From JAEKNW01 sp963677815 (GTDB lineage: Bacteria > Cloacimonadota > Cloacimonadia > Cloacimonadales > JAFGVF01), in the NCBI GenBank assembly GCA_963677815.1, contig OY782499.1, forward strand, positions 2,815,991 through 2,879,990: a stretch of 64,000 nucleotides of DNA, given 5' to 3'. Within the stretch, counting starts at the first letter, position 1. Every line of letters starts with the position of its first letter. The notes beneath the pieces are model-generated. The model saw only the letters and a program-made list of their open reading frames with translations, did not search any database and was not told the DNA's origin. This document shows positions 27,004 through 35,760 of this stretch, piece after piece. Position numbers and translations under genes: made by a program.

Positions 27004-27016
27004 AAGTCCTCCCAAA

Positions 27017-27041
27017 TAAAAAAGAGGGCATTTCAGCCCTC
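27017..27041 (-). terminator. Terminator between the 106-residue gene and ndk
   Basis: On the minus strand GAGGGC-TGAAAT-GCCCTC is followed by TTTTTT. It lies just upstream of the ndk ribosome-binding site, so it either ends the preceding transcript or tunes read-through into ndk. Confidence 0.75.
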
Positions 27042-27067
27042 AAGATATTATTATTACAGTCGCTCAA

Positions 27068-27388
27068 TTATGATTCCAGAAAATCTAAGGTTGCTACCTT
27101 GATTGAAACATCTCTATTGAGGACTTTTGACATTTTAACTTTGTGTTCTAGGATATCTTTCCAAACATCTAACACTTCATTTTGTTTAAACTCAGAACCT
27201 GAATATTGTTTAAGCATATCAACATAAAAAGTATCTCTATCATTTTCAATAAGTGTAATGATATATTTAAATCCACCACATGCAAGATCATAATCTTTAT
27301 ATCTTACATCAATCACGCCATACCCTAACTTCAACAAACTATCAAAATTAATCTTGAAATTCTGGATAGTATTAGTATTATCAGTCAT
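27068..27388 (-). CDS. Hypothetical protein, 106 residues
   Basis: A small soluble protein without signal peptide or membrane helix. Predicted alpha/beta: a helical N-terminus (IQNFKINFDSLLKLGYG), a central strand pair (KYIITLIENDRDTFYVDML), then helical VLDVWKDILEHKVKMSKVL. It starts 18 bases after the coiled-coil pilin-like gene and probably shares its transcript; a terminator follows. I recognise no family. Confidence 0.7.
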   Translation of the reverse strand: MTDNTNTIQNFKINFDSLLKLGYGVIDVRYKDYDLACGGFKYIITLIENDRDTFYVDMLKQYSGSEFKQNEVLDVWKDILEHKVKMSKVLNRDVSIKVATLDFLES

Positions 27389-27406
27389 ACACCCTTCTTA
27401 AATTTA

Positions 27407-28759
27407 TTATTCTAAAATTAACCAATCCTGGTCTATCACATTAAATGATTTAATATAATTATCCTTGAGTGATTGGTAATTTTCTACTGTTTGAACTTTA
27501 TTGATTACAGTTTTTATTTCGTTTAAAGATTTGATTCTGCTATCAAGTTTTGCTTTAGCAGCAAGTAATTTTTCCCAGTTATTAACTTTTTCAGAAATTT
27601 CATCTTTAGCCTTTTGACTAGGATTTTTCATTTTGTCATGATTTTCAACAGCATTATCTAATGAATTTTTGTTATTTGAAATTGCAGAAGCAATAATAGA
27701 ATTAAAGTTTTGATAAAATTCAAGGTAAATAGAGATATCTTGATGTCTAAAATTATCTTTGATATAAGTTTCAAACGAGATAAATAATTCACGGTCAGAT
27801 TCTGTGATCAAACTAACATTCAAATCAAAGTCCTCTGGATTAATAGTAGATTTAAAACTATTAATAGCTGTGTCTCTTTCTTGAGTAAGAGCAGGAAGCA
27901 TTTCAATGTTTTCTTGTAAAAAGTTAGGTCCTAGTTTCATGTATTCAGATCTTGGTCCAACTTCATAGATTTCATCTTGGATATTATAAATAACTTGAGC
28001 ACCTTGACTACCAAATTCTTCAGTGGTCTCAGCAACAATAGTAGAATCTGCTGTTAAAGTGTATGAGAAGTATTTAGCTTGAACTTTATTAAGGTCAACT
28101 AAGTTGATATTGCTAAAATTTCTTATTTGATTGTAAGATAAATCATACTGACCATCAACAGGTTTAAGCCCTTTAACAAAGGTAATAACTTGGATAATTT
28201 CGTTATTAAATTGTTCTTCTAAACCAGGAGTAACAAAATCAGCAAATCTTCTTTCAGCTAAATCATAAAATTCAAAGAATTTATTGTCTTCTAAGAAAGT
28301 TCCTAAATTAGGAAGAACATCATAATCAAAGTTTAATTTAACAAGACTTACATCGTTGACATATTTATCAAATTTTGATAAGTAGGCAACTTTTACAAGA
28401 GGTCTAACCTCTGTTTGTAAGAAAGTAATATAGTCTTTTTTCTTGGTAAAAGAAAGATATTTTTTAGCAAAATCTTTTTCGAAATTAACATATTTTAAGA
28501 AGTCGTTAACCCCAATATAATATTTAAGTTCTTCACTGTTTAAGCTTTTGATTTCACTTAGTTTTAGATCCTCAAGTTGACCAGTTTGGTCGTAAGCCTT
28601 CAAGATACTATTAACGTTATTCTTCATTTCTCTAATTTTTGGTTGTGCTTGATTAGCCTGAGTAAATGGCACAATAAATACAATTAAAATACCAACGATC
28701 ATTACAATCATTAAGTATTCTACTAAAGAAAATGTATGGTCCTTGGTTCCTTTAGCCAT
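27407..28759 (-). CDS. Membrane-anchored helical protein with pilin-like N-terminus
   Basis: A 450-residue protein. After a short basic start, residues 9-30 read TFSLVEYLMIVMIVGILIV, strikingly like a type IV prepilin N-terminus (F-x-L-V-E with the Glu at +5 and a long hydrophobic helix ending in Pro). The Gly at -1 needed for prepilin peptidase is Thr here, so processing is doubtful. The rest (40-450) is almost all helical and charged, with coiled-coil character toward the C-terminus (SEKVNNWEKLLAAKAKLDSR), unlike a normal pilin globular head. The second ATG has the better spacing to GGAGG. The function is unknown; an anchored scaffold or pseudopilin-like protein is possible. Confidence 0.7.
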   Translation of the reverse strand: MAKGTKDHTFSLVEYLMIVMIVGILIVFIVPFTQANQAQPKIREMKNNVNSILKAYDQTGQLEDLKLSEIKSLNSEELKYYIGVNDFLKYVNFEKDFAKKYLSFTKKKDYITFLQTEVRPLVKVAYLSKFDKYVNDVSLVKLNFDYDVLPNLGTFLEDNKFFEFYDLAERRFADFVTPGLEEQFNNEIIQVITFVKGLKPVDGQYDLSYNQIRNFSNINLVDLNKVQAKYFSYTLTADSTIVAETTEEFGSQGAQVIYNIQDEIYEVGPRSEYMKLGPNFLQENIEMLPALTQERDTAINSFKSTINPEDFDLNVSLITESDRELFISFETYIKDNFRHQDISIYLEFYQNFNSIIASAISNNKNSLDNAVENHDKMKNPSQKAKDEISEKVNNWEKLLAAKAKLDSRIKSLNEIKTVINKVQTVENYQSLKDNYIKSFNVIDQDWLILE

Positions 28760-28762
28760 CAT

Positions 28763-29092
28763 TCCTCCATCTAGAATTTCAATTTAAGCAATTTCACTAT
28801 CACACTTCATTTTGTCAAAGTATTTTTTTTCTTTTTAGCTAGAATGAGCTTTTTTTGGGAAAATAGGAGGTGTTACAATAAACTACACTATGGACTGAGA
28901 CCATCTTGGTCTCAGGTGGAAGTAAGGATACTTCCACTCCATACTCCAAAAATGTGACAGCTGCATAACCACGGGCTGGAATCCCACGACCCTATGGACT
29001 GAGACCATCTTGGTCTCAGGTGGAAGCAAGGATGCTTCCACTCCATATACTTCTGCGTAACCACTGGCTAGAATCCACGACCTCAGGTTAAA
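28763..29092. repeat. Intergenic region with a duplicated hairpin repeat
   Basis: A segment of about 55 bases (TATGGACTGAGACCATCTTG ... CTTCCACTCCATA) occurs at 28889-28945 and again at 28993-29047 (offset 104). Each contains GAGACCATCTTGGTCTC and GGAAGCAAGGATGCTTCC palindromes. Related remnants lie at 16981-17095 and 58146-58173. No gene. Confidence 0.8.
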
Positions 29093-30499
29093 CTAAGTTA
29101 AAGAGTTACTTTTCCATATTACAAACAAATAAATTCCAACTAGAAAAGAAAATCCAGCAAGATTAAGAAAAATATTAAAAGAAGGTGTGATATAATAGAT
29201 TATAATTAAAATTACGCTAGGTAAACTGTAAGCAAATAATTTCATAATGGTTTTTGTGATATGACCATTAAGTAGTTTATAAACTAAGCCAATAAATATA
29301 AGATGCATAAGAATACTTGCTATGACATAGTAGAGTAAAGCAGTTTGAAAGCCTGAAAAGTGGCCTAGATAGATAGCAAGAGATTTAACAATTAAACTAA
29401 TAATCTTATAAATCATTTCAGTATGGGGTAGTTCTAAGACATAAGGAATACTAGATATGGGGTTCATTAGCATAGTTGTGGCTAATGAAAAAGCAAGAAT
29501 TTTAACTATTGGAAGTGCTTCATTCCATTTATCACCAAAGATTATTGGAACAAAATTCAGAATATAAATTACGAAAAGGAAAAAGAGAGGAAAAGCATAG
29601 ATAGTAGTAATTTTCAAGAACTTATCAATCTTGAATTTAATATCTTGCTTGCTCATAAAAGTAAAAGTTGGAAATAAAACCTGTCTAAGAGAGTTACAGG
29701 CTAATACAACTGCTTGTCCAATTAGCTGATTTGCTAGATAATAAACTCCTATCAGGATTGGATCAAAAAGTATTCCTAGGATTATGACAGGCAAATCATT
29801 AATTAACATAGATACAATATTATTTAAGCTAGCAGTCAGGAGAAATCTTCTATTATCCTTATAGGAAGTTAGGAAACTTGTAAAAGTCTTGTAAGAGAAT
29901 AAATTACTAAGAGTCTCTTTGGACAGTTTATAATCCATTATTAGCAGGAGAATAAGCTCTACTAAATTACCAAAATAGAATATTATTACCAAAGAATAGA
30001 TATCAAGCTTATAGAATAAAAAGATAAGAATTAATCCTGAATAAACTATAACATTAATAGTTTCGATAATTGATAAACTCTTGAACCTTAAACTCTTTTG
30101 ATAATAAGCCCTTAGAGATGTTCTTAAGATTTCTAAAACTAATAAAGGACTTAGCTTTAATAATAAATCTGTTAAGACAGGGCTATTATAGTAACTACCA
30201 ATATAAGGAGCTAAAAGATATAAGAGAACAGAACTGATAAGTGATATAAAGAAAGAAAACTGAAAAAGTTCATGAAATATCTTTTTTGTCCTTTCTTTTT
30301 TTACTATTAGAAGATCTTGAAAACCTAAAAAAGAAATAGAGGTAAAAATTGCTAAGACAAGTGAGAACTCTCGAAAAATACCTAAATCTTCCTTGGTAAG
30401 TTCTTTAGCTACAAGAAGAAAAACGCCAAATAGAATAGCCTTTCGGAAGATAGCAGTAAAAAAAGACCACTGGAAAGATTTTAAAGTATTCCTTTGCAT
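29093..30499 (-). CDS. Polysaccharide flippase, Wzx/oligosaccharide-flippase family
   Basis: A 468-residue polytopic membrane protein with 12-14 predicted helices. The start SFQWSFFTAIFRKAILFGVFLLVAKELTKEDLG is the usual first-helix signature of Wzx-type flippases (MOP superfamily), shown here as its first 33 residues only in outline: a Trp-Ser-Phe opening and the ELTKEDLG loop. These proteins move lipid-linked sugar repeats across the inner membrane. The gene begins five bases after the VOC gene stops. It is 17 kb from the polysaccharide export operon at 50673-55264; whether they act together cannot be told. No glycosyltransferase adjoins it. Confidence 0.87.
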   Translation of the reverse strand: MQRNTLKSFQWSFFTAIFRKAILFGVFLLVAKELTKEDLGIFREFSLVLAIFTSISFLGFQDLLIVKKERTKKIFHELFQFSFFISLISSVLLYLLAPYIGSYYNSPVLTDLLLKLSPLLVLEILRTSLRAYYQKSLRFKSLSIIETINVIVYSGLILIFLFYKLDIYSLVIIFYFGNLVELILLLIMDYKLSKETLSNLFSYKTFTSFLTSYKDNRRFLLTASLNNIVSMLINDLPVIILGILFDPILIGVYYLANQLIGQAVVLACNSLRQVLFPTFTFMSKQDIKFKIDKFLKITTIYAFPLFFLFVIYILNFVPIIFGDKWNEALPIVKILAFSLATTMLMNPISSIPYVLELPHTEMIYKIISLIVKSLAIYLGHFSGFQTALLYYVIASILMHLIFIGLVYKLLNGHITKTIMKLFAYSLPSVILIIIYYITPSFNIFLNLAGFSFLVGIYLFVIWKSNSLT

Positions 30500-30504
30500 A
30501 AACT

Positions 30505-30864
30505 TTACTTTGTAGAGTGTAATCCTAGTCTATTTCCCTCAGTGTCATGGAAAATCGCATAGAAACCATGATCTTGTAGAGATGTTTTAGCAAGTTCTAC
30601 TTTCCCCCCAGCAGCTTCAACTCTGAGTAAAATATTATTTAAGTCTTCCCCACCAGTGAAATATGGTAAAAACCCTATTTTAGAAGGAGTTAATCCAGGT
30701 CCATAAACTAATGCACCAGTTGCTGATTCTGTCTGAAAAATCCCCATTTTATATTCACCTGCAGCATCTTGCTGAATTTCTATCTGAAAAATCTCACTAT
30801 AGAACTTACAAGCTCTATCCATGTCTAATACTGGTATATCATACCAAGCTAATTTTCCTATCAT
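30505..30864 (-). CDS. VOC-family (glyoxalase/bleomycin-resistance fold) protein
   Basis: A 119-residue protein with two beta-alpha-beta-beta-beta modules. Family features are AWYDIPVLDMDRACKFYSEI at the start and GFYAIFHDTEGNRLGLHS at the end, with the conserved Asp-x-x-Gly-Asn-x-x-Gly turn. Members include dioxygenases, isomerases and uncharacterised binding proteins; the substrate is not predictable. Clear RBS AAAGGAG. A 42-bp tandem array lies directly upstream. Confidence 0.88.
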   Translation of the reverse strand: MIGKLAWYDIPVLDMDRACKFYSEIFQIEIQQDAAGEYKMGIFQTESATGALVYGPGLTPSKIGFLPYFTGGEDLNNILLRVEAAGGKVELAKTSLQDHGFYAIFHDTEGNRLGLHSTK

Positions 30865-30883
30865 TTTGTCTCCTTTTTTCTTA

Positions 30884-31053
30884 AATCCCCCTTGGTGAGG
30901 GGGAAAACAGGGTGTGTTCCTTTATAATCCCCCTTAGTGAGGGGGAAAACAGGGGGTGTTCCTTTATAATCCCCCTTAGTGAGGGGGAAAACAGGGGGTG
31001 TTCCCTTATAATCCCCCTTAGTGAGGGGGAAAACAGGGGGTGTTCCTTTATAA
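30884..31053. repeat. Tandem repeat, 42-bp period, four units
   Basis: Units begin at about 30884, 30926, 30968 and 31010. Each has AATCCCCCTTAGTGAGGGGG and AAAACAGGGGGTGTTCC. It is a shortened relative of the 51-bp unit at 16661. The 14-codon period gives an artificial open frame on the minus strand. The array fills the gap between the SGNH lipoprotein stop and the VOC gene and reaches the last codons of the former. Confidence 0.9.
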
Positions 31054-32118
31054 TCCGAGATTATACCACTCAACAACTTTACTCTTAAGATAATCAGCAG
31101 TTTCACTGTTTATGCCTGTTGGTAAGTATAAGGTATTTTCTGGGCTATCTGAAAAGATCTCTTGATAGAAACAGAGTGCTGCTAAATAAGTACCTTGCAT
31201 GGAGGGATGTGAGCCATCTCCAGAGTATAAAGAAACAGTATGTTCATCTTCGAAAACATAGTTAAATATTTGTCCCACAGGTACAACTATTGCATTTAGG
31301 TTTTGACCTGCTTGCAAATAAGCTGATGATAAGCCTTCAATCTGACTTTGGTCGTATTCTCTTGCCCAGGTCATAAAGAAGCAAGTTTGTGCCCCACTTA
31401 AATCAATTAAACTATCAAGTTTACTAGCATAAGTGAAAAATGTATCAGGGTCAAGAATTGGCATCTGACTTTGTTCCTGTAGGACAACCATGTCCCAGTT
31501 TCCATTTAAAATACTTGCTTGAGTACTTGGGTTATCAAAATGATTTTGTAAAGTCATTCCTCCACCTGTTATAGCTTCAACTTCTATGCTTAGATATTCT
31601 TCTGTAGATTGAGCAACACTACTGAACATTACTTCTAAACCACCGTTAGAATAAGTATAACTATTACCTATAAAAAGAAAGCGTTCAGGTAAATCAGGTG
31701 TAATTTCCCAATCAACAACTATTTCAATTGAGCCTGTATAATCATTTATTACCATTGTTAGGTTAACTAAAGATGTCTGACCAGGTAATACTTCAACTTG
31801 AGTTTCTCCATGGGCTATAATATATTGATTCGAGAATAGATCAACTTCTAAATCCCATAAGCCTGGATTCAAATCATCAATTGTTCCACTGGCTGATGTT
31901 TCAGAGATTTGCAAGTTTCTAGTAAAACTTTCTTCATCTTTACTTAAAGAAACGATAGCCTGAGTAACAGTAATTTCAAGTTCTTGCAGGGGTATCAAGG
32001 AAATATCTAAAGGAATTGAGCCCTTATCTTCACTGCTAGTTTCAGTTGGATTAGAACTTTGACAAGCAGAAAGCAAACTTAGCAGGAGAATGAGAATAAG
32101 ATAGAATAATCTTTTCAC
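31048..32118 (-). CDS. Lipoprotein with SGNH-hydrolase-like domain
   Basis: A 356-residue lipoprotein: the signal peptide ends in a lipobox LLSAC, with the Cys near residue 19. Residues 35-130 form a beta-rich Ig-like region. From about residue 148 there is an SGNH/GDSL-like fold: block I FIGNSYTYSNGG, a TGGGMTLQNH block, VVLQEQSQMP, and block V DGSHPSMQGTYLA with the catalytic Asp and His. It is probably an esterase or deacetylase acting on cell-surface glycans. The start is GTG, five bases after AGGAG. It sits eight bases after the nitrilase-family gene. Confidence 0.85.
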   Translation of the reverse strand: MKRLFYLILILLLSLLSACQSSNPTETSSEDKGSIPLDISLIPLQELEITVTQAIVSLSKDEESFTRNLQISETSASGTIDDLNPGLWDLEVDLFSNQYIIAHGETQVEVLPGQTSLVNLTMVINDYTGSIEIVVDWEITPDLPERFLFIGNSYTYSNGGLEVMFSSVAQSTEEYLSIEVEAITGGGMTLQNHFDNPSTQASILNGNWDMVVLQEQSQMPILDPDTFFTYASKLDSLIDLSGAQTCFFMTWAREYDQSQIEGLSSAYLQAGQNLNAIVVPVGQIFNYVFEDEHTVSLYSGDGSHPSMQGTYLAALCFYQEIFSDSPENTLYLPTGINSETADYLKSKVVEWYNLGL

Positions 32119-32126
32119 ACTTACTC

Positions 32127-32921
32127 CTAGAATTGATATAAGTCAGGTCTTCTATCACTGAAAGCATCATTGTGCTCAGTGACTGTCTTATTTAAAGCTT
32201 CAGCAGGACTAATTCTAACAAAATTAATAGCTTCTTCTGTTTTACTGAGAGAAGTTAAAAGTTCTCCTTTAGTGTTTAAGATTTGGCTCATACCAGTGAA
32301 ATAAAGGTCTTTATCGCCATTAATCTCTCTTCCTATTCGGTTGGAAGTAATAGAGAAGACTCTGTTTTCTAAAGATCTGATTGTCATTGCCTTTTGGCAC
32401 CAAGGAAGAACGAGATTAGAAGGATGGGCAATAATTTGAGCACCTCTGAGAGCTAGACTTCTAGCAGATTCAGGGAACTGCCAGTCAAAACAAATCATCA
32501 GCCCAACTTTAACTCCACCTTTTGCAGGGAATACTTGGAATCCAGTGTCGCCTGCTTGGAAGAATATTTTCTCTTCAAAGAAAAGGTGAGTTTTCCTGTA
32601 TGTGAAAATTTGCCCATCAGGATTAAATAAAGAGCAGGAATTATAGACTTTTCCTTGATATAATTCAGGAAAGCCAATAACAAGACTACAATCTAAATCT
32701 TTAGCTAATCTGGTGAAAAGCTGAGCTGTTTTACCTGTTTTCGCATCTTCAGCAACTGATAAGACTTCTTCTTGACTATTAAAAACATAGCCTGATGTTG
32801 CTAGCTCAGGCAAGACAATTAAATCAGCTTCTTGGTCCTGAAGCATTTCTTCTAAATAAGCTAAGTTTTCATCAACTTTTAAAAGCTTCGGTTCAAACTG
32901 TAACACACCTACTTTATACAT
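32127..32921 (-). CDS. Carbon-nitrogen hydrolase (nitrilase superfamily)
   Basis: A 264-residue amidase-type enzyme with the Glu-Lys-Cys triad: E39 in VLPELATSG, Lys in TYRKTHLFF and the nucleophile in LMICFDWQFPE. The superfamily hydrolyses amides such as omega-amides or carbamoyl compounds; the exact substrate is open. I start at ATG 32921 because AAGGAGAT is correctly spaced there; a start at 32951 would overlap dgt. The next gene down, an SGNH lipoprotein, follows after eight bases. Confidence 0.9.
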   Translation of the reverse strand: MYKVGVLQFEPKLLKVDENLAYLEEMLQDQEADLIVLPELATSGYVFNSQEEVLSVAEDAKTGKTAQLFTRLAKDLDCSLVIGFPELYQGKVYNSCSLFNPDGQIFTYRKTHLFFEEKIFFQAGDTGFQVFPAKGGVKVGLMICFDWQFPESARSLALRGAQIIAHPSNLVLPWCQKAMTIRSLENRVFSITSNRIGREINGDKDLYFTGMSQILNTKGELLTSLSKTEEAINFVRISPAEALNKTVTEHNDAFSDRRPDLYQF

Positions 32922-32938
32922 AAAATCTCCTTTTTTAC

Positions 32939-34084
32939 TTAAATTTTCCAAGGTAGAAGATAGTCTTTAATTTCTTCATTATAATATCTATCAGTCATAG
33001 TAGCAATGAAATCTCTTACTTTCTCAGCTGGAGAGAATTTCTCTGAATACTCTTGATTCTTATGATTTAGGAATTGCAAGAATATCTTAGAGTTACTATT
33101 ATTACTTTCAATATCCTGCATATATTTGTCAAAAAGAATATCCATAGACCTGTTAATGATTTGATTAGCTTGTTTAACATTTTCATCAGTATAGATATAC
33201 TTATAGTTGAAATTCTTGAGTTTCAACAAATAATGAGATGTCTCTTCATCAAAAGCTATATGTTCAGTTTCATAACTATTAACAATTACGCTTTTTACTA
33301 AAGTATCAATTATCTGAGAATTAGTATTTCCTAAGAAATCGGTGCAGTCTTTAGGAAGCTGGTCACTTTTGAGAATTTTAAAACGGACAGCGTCCTCGAT
33401 ATCTTGCCCTATATAAGCTATTGTATCAGATATTCTAACAACACATCCTTCCATTGTTGCTGGCATCCAAAGAGCATTTTGGTCATTTGTTTTCTTTTCT
33501 ATATAGTCTTTGATATCTTTCTCTGTTTTGTCTCTTTGGGGTTTTAACACTGTATTATGGACTTCTCCATCATGGGAAATAATTCCATCTCTTACCTGAA
33601 AAGTAAGATTCATACCTCGTCCCTTCTTGGCAATATGATCTACTATCTGCAAGGATTCAATGTTATGGTGAAAGGAACCAATCCCATACTTGCGACAAAC
33701 TCTTGATAGAGCTTTTTCTCCATCATGCCCAAAAGGACAATGACCTAAATCATGTCCTAAAGCAATAGCTTCAATAAGTTCTAAATTTAAATTCAATGCC
33801 TTACCTATGGTTCTAGAAATTTGAGAAACATAAGTAGTGTGAAGATTTCTATTGGTCATTTCTTCATCAATTAAATTTGTAAATGAAAAAACCTGTGTCT
33901 TCCCATGATATCTTCTATAAGCACCACTGTAGAGTATTCTATCTCTATCTAAGGCAAAATTTGTTCTGATATGCTCTTTTGGTTCTGCTTTAAGTCGAAA
34001 AGCCTGACTATCCTTAAAAGCATAAGGAGAAAGTTTTTCATAAGTATTTTCTACTATTTTCCTAAATATCTCTTTTTTATTCAT
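32939..34084 (-). CDS. dgt: Deoxyguanosinetriphosphate triphosphohydrolase (dGTPase family)
   Basis: A 381-residue HD-domain enzyme that removes tripolyphosphate from dNTPs. Visible motifs are YSGAYRRYHGKTQVF, the HD site ALGHDLGHCPFGHDGE near residue 110, and the later DTIAYIGQDIEDA helix with the fourth metal ligand. RBS GAGGT. The upstream flank is a MITE copy, so dgt probably has a promoter in or beyond that element. It is the short (non-E. coli-like) type. Confidence 0.92.
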   Translation of the reverse strand: MNKKEIFRKIVENTYEKLSPYAFKDSQAFRLKAEPKEHIRTNFALDRDRILYSGAYRRYHGKTQVFSFTNLIDEEMTNRNLHTTYVSQISRTIGKALNLNLELIEAIALGHDLGHCPFGHDGEKALSRVCRKYGIGSFHHNIESLQIVDHIAKKGRGMNLTFQVRDGIISHDGEVHNTVLKPQRDKTEKDIKDYIEKKTNDQNALWMPATMEGCVVRISDTIAYIGQDIEDAVRFKILKSDQLPKDCTDFLGNTNSQIIDTLVKSVIVNSYETEHIAFDEETSHYLLKLKNFNYKYIYTDENVKQANQIINRSMDILFDKYMQDIESNNSNSKIFLQFLNHKNQEYSEKFSPAEKVRDFIATMTDRYYNEEIKDYLLPWKI

Positions 34085-34097
34085 AAGACCTCAATTG

Positions 34098-34349
34098 TTA
34101 ATCCCTAATTGAGCAGTAGAGCTTTAGTAATACTTCGCTAAAGCTACGTATCACAGGTGAAGAGTTCAGATTCTTTTTGCAAAATCCCCTTCTTTGATGG
34201 GGACACAGGGGGTGATTCCATAAATTCCGCATAATATATATTCTGAAGAATTATGTAAGTTACTTTTGCAATGAGTCTTCGCTAAAGCTACGCTCTCACA
34301 AGAATAATATAGTGTTATTCTCAAAGAACTACTGCATTATTTGGGTTAA
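34098..34349 (+). mobile_element. MITE-like element, copy C
   Basis: Left end TTAATCCCTAATTGAGCAGT and right end TACTGCATTATTTGGGTTAA. The inside carries TACTTCGCTAAAGCTACG twice (near 34111 and 34278), one 51-bp-type core at 34183-34226 and the ATAATATAGTGTTATTC segment. The right end overlaps the last codons of trmB: its TTAACCC (minus strand) supplies the trmB stop codon. Confidence 0.8.
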
Positions 34350-34990
34350 GTTACTTTTCTGTAAAACATGAAGATAGGTTCAAAGCCTTCAGCTCTCTTA
34401 ATCTCTTCAAAGTATGTTTCGATGTGTCCTTCTTGCTTTTCATAAGTAAAAGATTTTTCAAAGAGTGAAACAAAGTCTTGCCTTTGCTTAAAATGTTCAA
34501 TAATCCACTCAGAATAGCCAGGGTGGTCAGTAGCTATTTCTACCTTTCCTCCCTTTTGAAGCATTATATTTAAGGTATCTATAAAATCTTGATTTATTAA
34601 ACGATATTTATGATGTTTTCTCTTTGGCCATGGATCAGGATGTTGGATATAGATGACAGGTATTGAATTTTTAGGAATAAGTTTACTAATTTCCTTATCT
34701 ACATAGTGTTTGAGAAGTCTTACATTATTATCTTCAGTTAAACTTAATTTCTTCATTATGGAAGTAATCCTATGTGGATTCAATTCTATACCAACAAAAT
34801 TTATATCTCTGTTCTCTCGGCATTTTTGCGAGATAAACTCACCTTTACCAGAACCAATTTCAATATGGACTGGCTTATTATTTCCAAATATTTCAGCAAA
34901 ATCAAGAAGTTGGTCTTCTTTAACTTCTATCACAAATTTCTCTTTTCTCTGCTCATAATCAGCAGGTTTTCGTATTTTTCTTCTTCCCAC
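34346..34990 (-). CDS. trmB: tRNA (guanine-N7-)-methyltransferase
   Basis: TrmB makes m7G46 in the variable loop of tRNAs. The 214-residue protein has motif I IEIGSGKGEFI, a FVGIELNPHR block, and the hallmark HPDPWPKRKHHKYRL; ATDHPGYSEWI follows. The start is GTG at 34990 with AAGGGA upstream. The stop codon lies inside the terminal repeat of a MITE, so the natural C-terminus may have been changed by insertion; the length is nevertheless normal. Confidence 0.93.
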   Translation of the reverse strand: MGRRKIRKPADYEQRKEKFVIEVKEDQLLDFAEIFGNNKPVHIEIGSGKGEFISQKCRENRDINFVGIELNPHRITSIMKKLSLTEDNNVRLLKHYVDKEISKLIPKNSIPVIYIQHPDPWPKRKHHKYRLINQDFIDTLNIMLQKGGKVEIATDHPGYSEWIIEHFKQRQDFVSLFEKSFTYEKQEGHIETYFEEIKRAEGFEPIFMFYRKVT

Positions 34991-35006
34991 AATATTCCCT
35001 TATTAT

Positions 35007-35606
35007 CTATAATTCATCTTCATCATCATCTTGAAAATCTTGGATTTGCTTAGCTTGAGGTAGCTCAAAGAAAAGCAAAGCAATACCAATTGCTAAACCG
35101 ACCATTAGATAAAGATTAAATCCCCTGTACATAATATCCCTAATTATATTTCTAGCAAGTGGCATCTTATTGATAGCAAATAAACCAATAAAGAAAAGTG
35201 TATGTGCAATTATCCCCCCAATAATAAAAATTACATTTTTTAATTTAAATCCATTAACCACATAATAAGCAAGATAGATAACTGCCATCATGAACAAGAA
35301 ATAAAGGAAGTTAATTGAATATAAGGAAAAACTGTTAAATATTTCGAGCTCACTTGAAGAGTTTACGGCTGTCAAAGTAGCCATTAGAGCAACTAATAAG
35401 CCAAGATATCCCAATTTGTATTTATACAAAATGATATATAAAACATTTGGTATAACAAAGATGCTCATCTTAATTGTTGCAGTTAGATAATTTGAGTTTT
35501 CTACTTTTCCTGTTACTGAAAAGATATAGTTGATTAACAAGAGAATAAGCAAGGGAGTAAATATCAAAGCTAAAGCTTGAAGTGCTGGATGTATTTTACT
35601 TTGCAT
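35007..35606 (-). CDS. Hypothetical polytopic membrane protein
   Basis: A 199-residue protein with about six membrane helices (near residues 11-30, 45-62, 68-84, 98-115, 124-144 and 165-182) and a very acidic tail (FQDDDEDEL). No family recognised. RBS GAGGAA. It precedes trmB by 16 bases and probably shares a transcript. The topology could suit a small transporter subunit or an envelope accessory protein, but there is no diagnostic motif. Confidence 0.75.
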   Translation of the reverse strand: MQSKIHPALQALALIFTPLLILLLINYIFSVTGKVENSNYLTATIKMSIFVIPNVLYIILYKYKLGYLGLLVALMATLTAVNSSSELEIFNSFSLYSINFLYFLFMMAVIYLAYYVVNGFKLKNVIFIIGGIIAHTLFFIGLFAINKMPLARNIIRDIMYRGFNLYLMVGLAIGIALLFFELPQAKQIQDFQDDDEDEL

Positions 35607-35760
35607 AAGATTTTCCTCAATTTATATATATTTTTTACAAAAATACTACGATATTCTAAATTGGCAAGTTTTTTTGTTTTCAACTGATAACAGGATGCCC
35701 ACAGTTCATAGTTACTAACAATTCCTTTAGGAAAAGTACTAAAAGGGCAATTACTATCAA

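Noticed and set aside
30861..31106. Open frame on the minus strand with 14-residue repeats (GTPPVFPLTKG)
   Set aside because: It comes from the 42-bp array and overlaps the end of the SGNH lipoprotein and the VOC start.
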